Positions 13,270 to 19,426 of a stretch of 19,426 nucleotides of DNA are shown here, piece after piece. Made by a program: the position numbers and the translations under genes. Every line of letters starts with the position of its first letter. Within the stretch, counting starts at the first letter, position 1. The notes below the pieces were generated by a model, which worked only from the letters and a program-made list of their open reading frames with translations, made no database searches and was not told the origin of the DNA. The stretch is from JAJRRA01 sp048636595 (lineage in GTDB: Bacteria > Pseudomonadota > Gammaproteobacteria > Xanthomonadales > SZUA-36): positions 1 through 19,426 of the forward strand of contig JAIVWI010000039.1 of assembly GCA_048636595.1 (NCBI GenBank), given 5' to 3'.

Positions 13270-14241
13270 ATGGAATCAACAAATAATAAACCAAAAACAG
13301 CGGTATTACTGGCCAACCTGGGCACACCCGAAGCGCCCCGGCGGGCGGCCGTAGCCCGATTTCTCAGGGAATTTCTGTCAGACCCCAGGGTGGTGGATCT
13401 GCCACGCTACCTGTGGTTGCCACTGTTGTATCTCATCATCATCCCGCTTCGCGCCGGCCGTTCGGCTGCCGCCTATCGAAAGATCTGGTGGCCCGAAGGA
13501 TCGCCATTGTTGGTGCTGACCCAAAGATTGGGTGACCAATTGGCTTTGAAACTCAACGGTGATGCGGTCGTTGATATCGGTATGCGCTACGGAGAGCCTT
13601 CGATCCACAAGGCGCTGGATCGATTTCGTCAATCGGGCGCATCCAGGCTGATCGTCCTGCCCCTGTACCCGCAGTTTTCAGCAAGTACCACCTCATCCAT
13701 CTACGATGCCGTGGAACAAGCCCTCACGGCCATGGCATGGCAACCCCAAATACAGCGGATTGAGCAGTATCATGACCAGCCGGGCTGGATCGAGGCTGTA
13801 GCCGCCAGCATCCGGACGTACCGTGAAATGCACGGCAAGGCGGAGAAATTAATCTTCTCCATGCATGGTCTTCCGCAGCGCTTTGTAGCAAATGGTGACC
13901 CCTATGAAGATCAGTGCCGCCAAAGTATCGAATCGATTGTTGCGGCGCTTGGACTTGAAAAGGATGAATGGCTTCTGGCTTACCAGTCGCGGGTCGGCCG
14001 CGAACCCTGGTTACAACCTTATACCGACATTAGCTTGCAGGAACTGGCAAAATCCGGCGTGAAACACGTTCAGGTCGTCTGCCCGGGCTTTGCCGTGGAT
14101 TGCCTGGAGACGCTGGAAGAAATTGCGATTCAGAACCGCGAACGGTTCGAAGCCGCTGGTGGCGAAAAACTGGAATACATACCCGCATTGAATGACAGTG
14201 AGCAGCATGCAGACCTGTTGCTGGAGCTGGTAAACTTGTAG
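13270..14241 (+). CDS. hemH: Ferrochelatase
   Basis: 323 aa (E. coli 320). It inserts Fe(II) into protoporphyrin IX, the last step of protoheme synthesis. Family blocks are AVLLANLGTPEAP at the start, RFLREFLSDPRVVDLPR, the RYGEPSI region, IVLPLYPQFSASTTSS, the catalytic FSMHGLPQR with His199, YQSRVGREPWLQPYTD, and CPGFAVDCLETLEEI with Glu280. These two residues correspond to the metal-handling His and Glu of known ferrochelatases. I start at ATG 13270 (MESTNNKPKT), which matches the usual N-terminus although its ribosome site is weak. The frame is open to 13216, and an ATG at 13237 has GGAG only three bases away, too close. It is followed 12 bases later by a REP pair, then the FadB-like gene on the same strand. 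Confidence 0.96.
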   Translation: MESTNNKPKTAVLLANLGTPEAPRRAAVARFLREFLSDPRVVDLPRYLWLPLLYLIIIPLRAGRSAAAYRKIWWPEGSPLLVLTQRLGDQLALKLNGDAVVDIGMRYGEPSIHKALDRFRQSGASRLIVLPLYPQFSASTTSSIYDAVEQALTAMAWQPQIQRIEQYHDQPGWIEAVAASIRTYREMHGKAEKLIFSMHGLPQRFVANGDPYEDQCRQSIESIVAALGLEKDEWLLAYQSRVGREPWLQPYTDISLQELAKSGVKHVQVVCPGFAVDCLETLEEIAIQNRERFEAAGGEKLEYIPALNDSEQHADLLLELVNL

Positions 14242-14253
14242 TGCGCGCAAATT

Positions 14254-14335
14254 GTAAGAGGTCGCTTGCGGCCGAAATGTAATGAATCGCTTGCGTGCGA
14301 CCTTCCAGGGCAGTCGGCCCCAAGGGACCTCTTAC
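14254..14335. repeat. REP-like inverted pair (REPIN) after hemH
   Basis: The left arm begins GTAAGAGGTCGCTTGCGGCC (14254), identical to the arms at 2738, 2829 and 2921. The right arm read on the minus strand from 14335 is GTAAGAGGTCCCTTGGGGCC. Over 21 bases the arms differ at two positions, and those two are the ones that pair with each other in the arm's own hairpin: stem GGTCG/CGGCC on the left and GGTCC/GGGCC on the right, both with loop CTTG. A degenerate third copy (ATCGCTTGCGTGCGACC) sits in the middle at about 14287-14302. Confidence 0.8.
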
Positions 14336-14444
14336 ATGGCCCCTCTTTTTGCACTGTAGACCTGTATCAAGTTCCTGGTGGAATGAATGCGACCGCGTGC
14401 CGGCTTCGTGGCATACTTTCTTTTTTACCTCAGGAAGGTTCAGC

Positions 14445-16526
14445 ATGTCCCAGATCGTTGCGCTAGAGCGCCGGGGTGACATCGATGTCATTACCATAGA
14501 TAACCCGCCGGTAAACGCTTTTTCACATGCCGTCAGGGCAGCCCTGATGGACGCAATTGTCGAGGCGGATGCCAGTGACAGCCTCGCTATCGTACTGCGT
14601 TGCGCCGGGCGTACCTACGTTGCCGGTGCGGACATTACCGAGTTTGGAAAACCGCCGAAAGATCCCTGGCTGCCGGATTTGTGTAATCGCATCGAAAACT
14701 GCTCCAAGCCGGTTGTTGCCGCGCTTCACGGCACCGCCCTGGGTGGTGGGCTGGAATCGGCTATTGCGTCGCATTACCGCATCGCTGCGCCGGATACCCG
14801 CCTGGGCTTTCCCGAGGTTTTGCTGGGCTTGCTACCCGGCGCTGGTGGCACACAGCGTGCGCCCCGCCTGATGGGCGTGGAAGTTGCACTGGATTTCATC
14901 GTTGCAGGCAAACCCATTGGAGCAGAGGCTGCGCTGGCATCTGGCTTGATCGACCGCATTGCAGAAGGAGATTTGCTGGAGGCGGCATTGGCCTATGCAC
15001 AGGAACTTTTGGACGGTGGCGCCGGTCCGCGGCGCAGCAGCAGTTTGCCGCTCGATTCCAGTCATCTTGCAGAGGATTATTTCGAGCAAAAGCGCGTCGC
15101 CGTGGCTCGCAAAACACGGGGTGTGCCCGCCCCACAGAGCATCATTGACTGCGTTGAGGTTGCCACGAAACTCGATTTTGAGCAGGGCAGCGCTTTCGAA
15201 CGTGACAAGTTCATCGAATTGATGAATTCGCCGGAATCGGCCGGGCTGCGCCATGTTTTCTTCGCCGAGCGCCAGACATCGAAGATCGAGGGTGTCGACC
15301 GGAACACACCGCTGCGGCCGGTAAATTCGGTGGGTATTATCGGCGCCGGCACCATGGGCGGCGGTATTGCGATGAACTTCGCCAACGCGGGCATTGCGGT
15401 TACCCTGCTCGAGCTTAACCAGGAAGCGCTGGACCGTGGAATCGGCATTTGCCGGAAAAACTACGAGCGATCAGCGGCAAGGGGTCGTTTTACGCTGGAG
15501 CAGGTCGAGCACTTCATGGGCCTGATCAGTGGCACCACTTCCTATGATGACCTGGCGGACGCCGATCTCGTCATCGAAGCCGTGTTCGAAGACCCACAGA
15601 TCAAGTACGAAGTTTTCCGCAAGCTGGATGCGGTATGCAAGCCCGGCGCCATCCTGGCTTCGAATACCTCTTACCAGGACATTGACGCGATTGCCGCAGT
15701 TACTTCCCGGCCGCAGGACGTGCTCGGTATGCATTTTTTCAGCCCGGCCAACGTGATGAAACTGCTGGAAGTGGTACGCGGTGAAAAGACCGCGGACGAT
15801 GTGCTGGCGACCGTGATGAAACTGGCGAAGAAAATCCGCAAGGTCGCGGTCCTGTCGCGGGTCTGTTACGGATTTATCGGCAATCGCATGCTGGGGGGTT
15901 ATTTCCGTGAAGCCCAGATGCTGCTTCTGGAAGGCGCTACGCCTTCACAGGTCGACAGCGCGATGCAGGCATTCGGCATGGCCATGGGGCCACTGGCGGT
16001 GGGCGACCTGGCAGGGCTGGATGTCGGCTACAAGGCTCGCCAGGCGCTTCCGGACCGCCCGGACCATCCGGCGACACACGTCGCTGATCAGCTGGTCGAA
16101 ATGGGCCGCATGGGTCAGAAAACCGGCGCAGGCTATTACCGCTACGATCCGGAGACCCGCAAGCGCCTGGCCGATCCTGAAGTAGAGGCCCTGATCCGCG
16201 CTGAGGCGGAACGGCTGGGTATCGAACCCCGTACCATCAGCGACGAAGAGATCGTGGCCCGTGTGATTTACCCGCTGATCAACGAGGGCGCCAGGATACT
16301 GGAAGAGGGGATCGCGCAGCGCGCCAGTGATATCGACATCGTGTATATCTACGGTTATGGGTTTCCCGCGCATCGCGGTGGACCGATGTTCTATGCCGAT
16401 ACGGTGGGTACTAAAGCGGTCTACGACAAGATTTGCGAGTTCCGCGATACGCTACGTGAGGCGGATTGGCAGCCTGCACCGTTACTCGAAAAATTGGCGG
16501 CTGAAAACGGGCGCTTCGATTCATAG
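14445..16526 (+). CDS. FadB-like bifunctional enoyl-CoA hydratase / 3-hydroxyacyl-CoA dehydrogenase
   Basis: 693 aa. The N-terminal crotonase domain (about 1-190) carries the oxyanion loop AGADI (61-64) and both catalytic glutamates: Glu104 in GGGLESA and Glu124 in FPEVLLGLLPGAGGTQR. The NAD-binding domain has GAGTMG at 300-305 within SVGIIGAGTMGGGIAMNFANAG. The dehydrogenase active site MHFFSPA holds His430, with the partner Glu and Asn of the family in EVVRGE and NR(M/L). Two C-terminal dehydrogenase domains follow, with YGYGFPAHRGGPMFYAD near the end. It performs hydration and oxidation steps of beta-oxidation. It is shorter than FadB (729 aa) and resembles the peroxisomal/short FadJ-like class. 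No thiolase gene (fadA) follows, so it is not the classic fadBA operon. ATG 14445 has AGGAAGG upstream; the earlier in-frame ATG crosses the REP. Confidence 0.92.
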   Translation: MSQIVALERRGDIDVITIDNPPVNAFSHAVRAALMDAIVEADASDSLAIVLRCAGRTYVAGADITEFGKPPKDPWLPDLCNRIENCSKPVVAALHGTALGGGLESAIASHYRIAAPDTRLGFPEVLLGLLPGAGGTQRAPRLMGVEVALDFIVAGKPIGAEAALASGLIDRIAEGDLLEAALAYAQELLDGGAGPRRSSSLPLDSSHLAEDYFEQKRVAVARKTRGVPAPQSIIDCVEVATKLDFEQGSAFERDKFIELMNSPESAGLRHVFFAERQTSKIEGVDRNTPLRPVNSVGIIGAGTMGGGIAMNFANAGIAVTLLELNQEALDRGIGICRKNYERSAARGRFTLEQVEHFMGLISGTTSYDDLADADLVIEAVFEDPQIKYEVFRKLDAVCKPGAILASNTSYQDIDAIAAVTSRPQDVLGMHFFSPANVMKLLEVVRGEKTADDVLATVMKLAKKIRKVAVLSRVCYGFIGNRMLGGYFREAQMLLLEGATPSQVDSAMQAFGMAMGPLAVGDLAGLDVGYKARQALPDRPDHPATHVADQLVEMGRMGQKTGAGYYRYDPETRKRLADPEVEALIRAEAERLGIEPRTISDEEIVARVIYPLINEGARILEEGIAQRASDIDIVYIYGYGFPAHRGGPMFYADTVGTKAVYDKICEFRDTLREADWQPAPLLEKLAAENGRFDS

Positions 16527-16568
16527 GAGCGTATTTCCAGCCATGATTCATTCCAGAGCCGCAGAGCC

Positions 16569-16804
16569 GGGGTCAGACCACTTTCTTCTAAGAAAAGCCT
16601 TTCCGAACTTAAACGCTTCAAAGAAAAAGTGCTCTGACCCCTCGTCCGGAGCGCGAAGCGGTGTCAGTCTGGTTAATCGTCCATTCTTACGAAGCGTGTC
16701 AATAACAGAACCCGCTCCGCCAGTTCGAAAGGGGTCAGAGCACTTTTTCTTTGAGGGCTCTGCTGGTAACAAAAGCCTTTCTTACAAGAAAGTGGTCTGA
16801 CCCC
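16569..16804. repeat. Nested inverted repeat with four GGGGTCAGA ends
   Basis: The 304-base gap between the FadB-like gene and pyrBI holds no gene but a palindromic structure. The left half (16569-16641) begins GGGGTCAGACCACTTTCTT and ends in the complement of GGGGTCAGAGCACTTTTTC. The right half (16731-16804) begins GGGGTCAGAGCACTTTTTC and ends in the complement of GGGGTCAGACCACTTTCTT. So each half is a hairpin of about 19 bp, and the right half is an inverted copy of the left with a diverged centre. The 89-base middle adds another pair, CGGAGCG (16647-16653) / CGCTCCG (16713-16719), and a 12-base direct repeat CGAAGCG(G)TGTCA (16654, 16690). It looks like two REPIN-like units head to head, or a small MITE-type element. 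Confidence 0.8.
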
Positions 16805-16830
16805 GGCCCGTTTGCCCGCAGGGCCAACAC

Positions 16831-18414
16831 TTATAAATCCCAAATATCCCCATAAGCATGCCTCTTTCCGCAGTACCGGCAGGTGAAGGTTTCACCGCCG
16901 GTACGGAAAAAATGTGGCTGGACGTGCTGGTATGCACCAGGGAAGGTGACGCATTCGGTGTTCTTGCAGGAAATTTCCGAGAATTTGTAGATTTTCGGGG
17001 GCATGCTCAATCTGTACTTCCTCCGGACCGACCGGTCCTGGATGATGTTCAGGGTGCATCCCGGCGATACGGCGGCGAGCTTCTTCAGTTCGGTATGGCC
17101 GAATTCACGGATGTCGGGCAACGATATGATGCCTTTGAATTCCCTGGGGTCATTGGTATGAAATACGCCGTGGGAACTTCGGACATTCAGATTCAGGATG
17201 CGGCGGATCCTGTCCACCCGGTTCCATATTTCCGACTCAGGCTGTCCCTTGGCGATGTGATCGATCACTGTGCCCGTGTCAACTGGCTTGATCCCGACCT
17301 TGAAGCGGTCTTCAATGTGTGTTGTCCGGGTGACCGGGACCTCTGTGATGAAAGATTCCTCCTCCGCCTCATTCGCAGGGGAGTCCCCCTCGAAATCTGA
17401 TCCCAACTGACCGGCGACCATCGCCAGTTCGATGATGCGGGTGAAGTATCCATTAATGCTCTGCTCTTCCCAGCCATTCAGCGGTGTGCCGTCCAGAAAT
17501 GACGGTATGACCGGTTTTTCGCGATGGCGAGGCAGCGGATGGAAAAAACGTGATTGCTCGGGAAGGCGATCCAGGTATTCGCGACGGAACGTGACGGCCC
17601 GGCGGAGGTCGCCCTCACGTTCCCGCACTTCATCACCCATTCGCTCAAGCTGCAAGCGGGTGAAGTACCAGGTGTCGCTCACGTCACCGCCCGCCAGGTA
17701 CTCCTCGATGCTCTCCCATTCTTTTACGTCGAACCCGTTGTCTTCCATACGGGATTTGTAGGATGGCGGGAGGGCAAGTTCCTCTGGAGCAACCAGGTCA
17801 ACTTTGACCGAGCGGAACACTTTCAGTCCATCGGCCTTGGAGTGGATGGTCCGGCCGTTCTGAAGGTCGCCGATGAGGGCGACGTGGAGGTGGGAGTCGT
17901 CCCAACTCCTCTGTTCCAGGAAGGTGAATTCGTCCAGGTACTCCTGGGTGGGATGCTCATGCCGGCCGTCGCCTCCGTTGATGAACACCGGCCGCTCACG
18001 GCCGATCCGATCCGCGTAATCGCCGAGCTGTTCCTCAAGGGCCCGGCAAACGCCCTCCATCCTGGTCCGCATGACGAATATGGAACGCCGACTGTATCCG
18101 AACAGCATCTTGACCCCATCCACCAGGCTTTCGGATTTCTTGAATGACGATGAAGCCGCGTCGAAAATGTTGAGCTTGACGTTGTGGAATGACGCGGCGT
18201 TGCGGAAAGATTCCTTGGTGCGGGTGGAGTCCTCCAGGAACATGAGGTAGACGCCGAGTTCGGGATCGTTGATGCGGTACGGGTCCAGGTCGCTGCCGGC
18301 TTTCCAGGCCTCTTTCAGGCCTCGGGTTTTAGCATAGAGATAACGCTGTTCGTCAACGCTCAGGTCGCCGACAACCGCCAGGGTGCGGCCGTGCAGAGGG
18401 TTTTCTTTGCTCAC
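16831..18414 (-). CDS. pyrB: Fused aspartate carbamoyltransferase, catalytic (PyrB) plus regulatory (PyrI)
   Basis: 527 aa. The catalytic part (about 1-345) joins carbamoyl phosphate and aspartate, the first committed step of pyrimidine synthesis. Marks are FLEDSTRTKESF with STRT 63-66 (carbamoyl-phosphate site), KKSESL with Lys93 near E. coli Lys84, GDGRHEHPTQ with HPTQ 154-157, and FFHPLPRHRE. After an acidic linker (about 350-365) comes a PyrI-like part: VGIKPVDTGTVIDHI, then a C-terminal zinc site with Cys483, 488, 512 and 515. The 5-24-3 spacing is exactly that of E. coli PyrI Cys109, 114, 138 and 141. E. coli has two separate subunits; single-chain versions are known from Thermotoga-like bacteria. 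I chose GTG 18414-18412 (MSKENPLHGR), with GGAG ten bases upstream; the frame is open to another GTG at 18498, which is less family-like. Confidence 0.93.
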   Translation of the reverse strand: MSKENPLHGRTLAVVGDLSVDEQRYLYAKTRGLKEAWKAGSDLDPYRINDPELGVYLMFLEDSTRTKESFRNAASFHNVKLNIFDAASSSFKKSESLVDGVKMLFGYSRRSIFVMRTRMEGVCRALEEQLGDYADRIGRERPVFINGGDGRHEHPTQEYLDEFTFLEQRSWDDSHLHVALIGDLQNGRTIHSKADGLKVFRSVKVDLVAPEELALPPSYKSRMEDNGFDVKEWESIEEYLAGGDVSDTWYFTRLQLERMGDEVREREGDLRRAVTFRREYLDRLPEQSRFFHPLPRHREKPVIPSFLDGTPLNGWEEQSINGYFTRIIELAMVAGQLGSDFEGDSPANEAEEESFITEVPVTRTTHIEDRFKVGIKPVDTGTVIDHIAKGQPESEIWNRVDRIRRILNLNVRSSHGVFHTNDPREFKGIISLPDIREFGHTELKKLAAVSPGCTLNIIQDRSVRRKYRLSMPPKIYKFSEISCKNTECVTFPGAYQHVQPHFFRTGGETFTCRYCGKRHAYGDIWDL

Positions 18415-18495
18415 TTCGGATCTGCTCCAGTCGGGCCTCCACCTTGAGGATGGAAACCGATAGTTTGAGGGTGTCCTCATTCGCAGTTTCTTCGC

Positions 18496-18523
18496 CACCT
18501 GAGCGAAGAAAAATGCTCAGGTG
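18496..18523 (-). promoter_or_regulatory. Perfect hairpin in the pyrBI leader
   Basis: CACCTGAGC (18496-18504) and GCTCAGGTG (18515-18523) form a 9-bp perfect stem with a 10-base loop that reads ATTTTTCTTC on the minus strand. It lies 82-109 bases before the chosen pyrBI start, inside the 248-base divergent gap to argF. It could be a regulatory leader hairpin or an operator. Confidence 0.4.
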
Positions 18524-18662
18524 AAGGATATCGAAGTCCATGGCTTGATGGCAAGTTTAAGCGGGAAATACATGCCTGGTGCTCGCAATAGCATAGGCGG
18601 CAAGGGCATAATGTCTTCATTGGCGACGCAGATATTCAATAGAATTCATCGGAGGAATTACC

Positions 18663-19426
18663 ATGCCGTTTAACCTCAGGAATCGCAGCTTTCTCAAGCT
18701 GATTGACTTCACCAAACGGGACCTGATCTACATCCTGGACCTGGCTCGGGACCTGAAGCGGGCCAAGTATGCAGGTACCGAGGTTCAGCACTTGCGCGGG
18801 AAGAATATCGCCTTGATTTTTGAAAAGGCGTCCACCCGCACGCGTTGCGCCTTCGAAGTGGCCGCCTATGACCAGGGCGCCAACGTGACTTATCTCGACC
18901 CGGCTGGCACACACATGGGCAGGAAAGAGTCCGTCAAGGACACGGCCCGCGTGCTGGGCCGCATGTACGACGCCATCGAGTACCGTGGTTCGGGCCAGCA
19001 CATTGTCGAGGAACTGGCGCAATATGCCGGCGTTCCGGTCTTCAACGGCCTGACGGACGAGTTCCACCCTACGCAGATGGCGGCTGACCTGATGACCATG
19101 CGCGAGTATATTCCACAGCCCTGGCATGACTTCTCCTACGCCTACGTCGGGGACGCGCGCTCCAACATGGGTAATTCCCTGATGATCGCCGGCTGCCTGA
19201 TGGGCATGGATGTGCGCATTGGCGCACCCAGAAGCCTTTGGCCGGATGAAGAATTGATCGAATATGCACGTAAACTCGAGAAAACGAACATGGGAACGCT
19301 GACTTTAACCGAGGACCCGCGCGAAGCGGTTGACGGTGTGCAGTTCATCCACACCGATGTGTGGGTGTCCATGGGCGAACCCACGGAGGTTTGGAAGGAG
19401 CGTATCGAGTTGCTAATGCCTTACCA
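18663..19426 (+). CDS. argF: Ornithine carbamoyltransferase, cut by the window end
   Basis: At least 254 codons are present, running off the right edge. The enzyme makes citrulline from ornithine and carbamoyl phosphate in arginine synthesis. The N-terminal two thirds match E. coli ArgF/ArgI closely: FLKLIDFTKRDL, GKNIALIFEKASTRTRCAFEVAA with the STRTR carbamoyl-phosphate motif, KESVKDTARVLGRMYDAIEYRG, FNGLTDEFHPTQMAADLMTM with HPTQ, YVGDARSNMGNSLM and IHTDVWVSMGEP. The HCLP motif lies beyond the window. The ATG at 18663 is preceded by GGAGGAATTACC, an excellent ribosome site. A possible -10 TAGAAT (18640-18645) lies just upstream, and the AT-rich TATTCAATAGAATTCAT (18633-18649) loosely recalls ArgR half-sites but does not fit the ARG-box palindrome. 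It is divergent from pyrBI. Confidence 0.95.
   Translation, partial: MPFNLRNRSFLKLIDFTKRDLIYILDLARDLKRAKYAGTEVQHLRGKNIALIFEKASTRTRCAFEVAAYDQGANVTYLDPAGTHMGRKESVKDTARVLGRMYDAIEYRGSGQHIVEELAQYAGVPVFNGLTDEFHPTQMAADLMTMREYIPQPWHDFSYAYVGDARSNMGNSLMIAGCLMGMDVRIGAPRSLWPDEELIEYARKLEKTNMGTLTLTEDPREAVDGVQFIHTDVWVSMGEPTEVWKERIELLMPY

Noticed and set aside
13031..13327. 98-codon minus frame upstream of hemH
   Set aside because: It overlaps the hemH start and regulatory gap, has no ribosome site and no recognisable features.
16569..16804. Rho-independent terminator pair for the FadB-like gene and pyrBI
   Set aside because: The hairpins are long, but no clean T-run follows the expected ends, and the mirrored two-class ends point to a repeat element. 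It may still stop transcription incidentally.
18633..18649. ArgR (ARG) box before argF
   Set aside because: It contains TGAAT/ATTCA-like half sites but in the wrong arrangement for the palindromic consensus; noted only in the argF entry.

Overview
The window reads as ordinary chromosomal DNA of a gammaproteobacterium of medium-high GC, probably a free-living or marine lineage. The proteins closest to Escherichia coli are RecR, SbcB, HemH, TatABC and ArgF. An IPTL-CTERM secreted protein, a PlpD-like outer-membrane patatin, a BPSS1780-like membrane protein and a fused PyrB-PyrI aspartate carbamoyltransferase point away from the enterics. Species cannot be named from the sequence. There is no transposase, integrase, phage gene, tRNA, rRNA or CRISPR array.

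Layout. 1-1606: the recR tail, then sbcB, closed by a hairpin terminator. 1607-2400: an AT-rich gap with three consensus DnaA boxes, then a small hypothetical gene on the minus strand. 2404-2960: a secreted ComEA-like helix-hairpin-helix protein, its terminator, and a tandem run of REP-like palindromes. 2961-5376: a LysM protein and acetyl-CoA synthetase, both minus. 5502-8332: a PlpD-like patatin/beta-barrel protein meeting a rhomboid protease tail to tail. 8408-9861: a LOG-family nucleotidase overlapping a polytopic membrane protein. 9883-12990: the tatABC operon, preceded on the same strand by an IPTL-CTERM secreted protein. 13270-16526: ferrochelatase, one REP pair, and a FadB-like beta-oxidation enzyme. 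16569-16804: an elaborate nested inverted repeat. 16831-19426: the fused aspartate carbamoyltransferase (minus) diverging from ornithine carbamoyltransferase argF (plus, cut by the window edge).

How they fit together. Most loci are housekeeping genes in short transcription units. Themes are DNA repair (RecR, ExoI), cell envelope and export (LysM, patatin barrel, rhomboid, Tat, IPTL-CTERM), acetate and fatty-acid use (Acs, FadB-like), heme, and two enzymes competing for carbamoyl phosphate facing each other.

I found no clear new multi-gene system. The most interesting signals are non-coding: (i) an oriC- or datA-like DnaA-box cluster at 1660-2020; (ii) a REP family whose 5-bp stems vary in compensation around a constant CTTG loop; (iii) the four-fold GGGGTCAGA palindrome between fadB-like and pyrBI. 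Among proteins, the PyrB-PyrI fusion and the IPTL-CTERM protein stand out.
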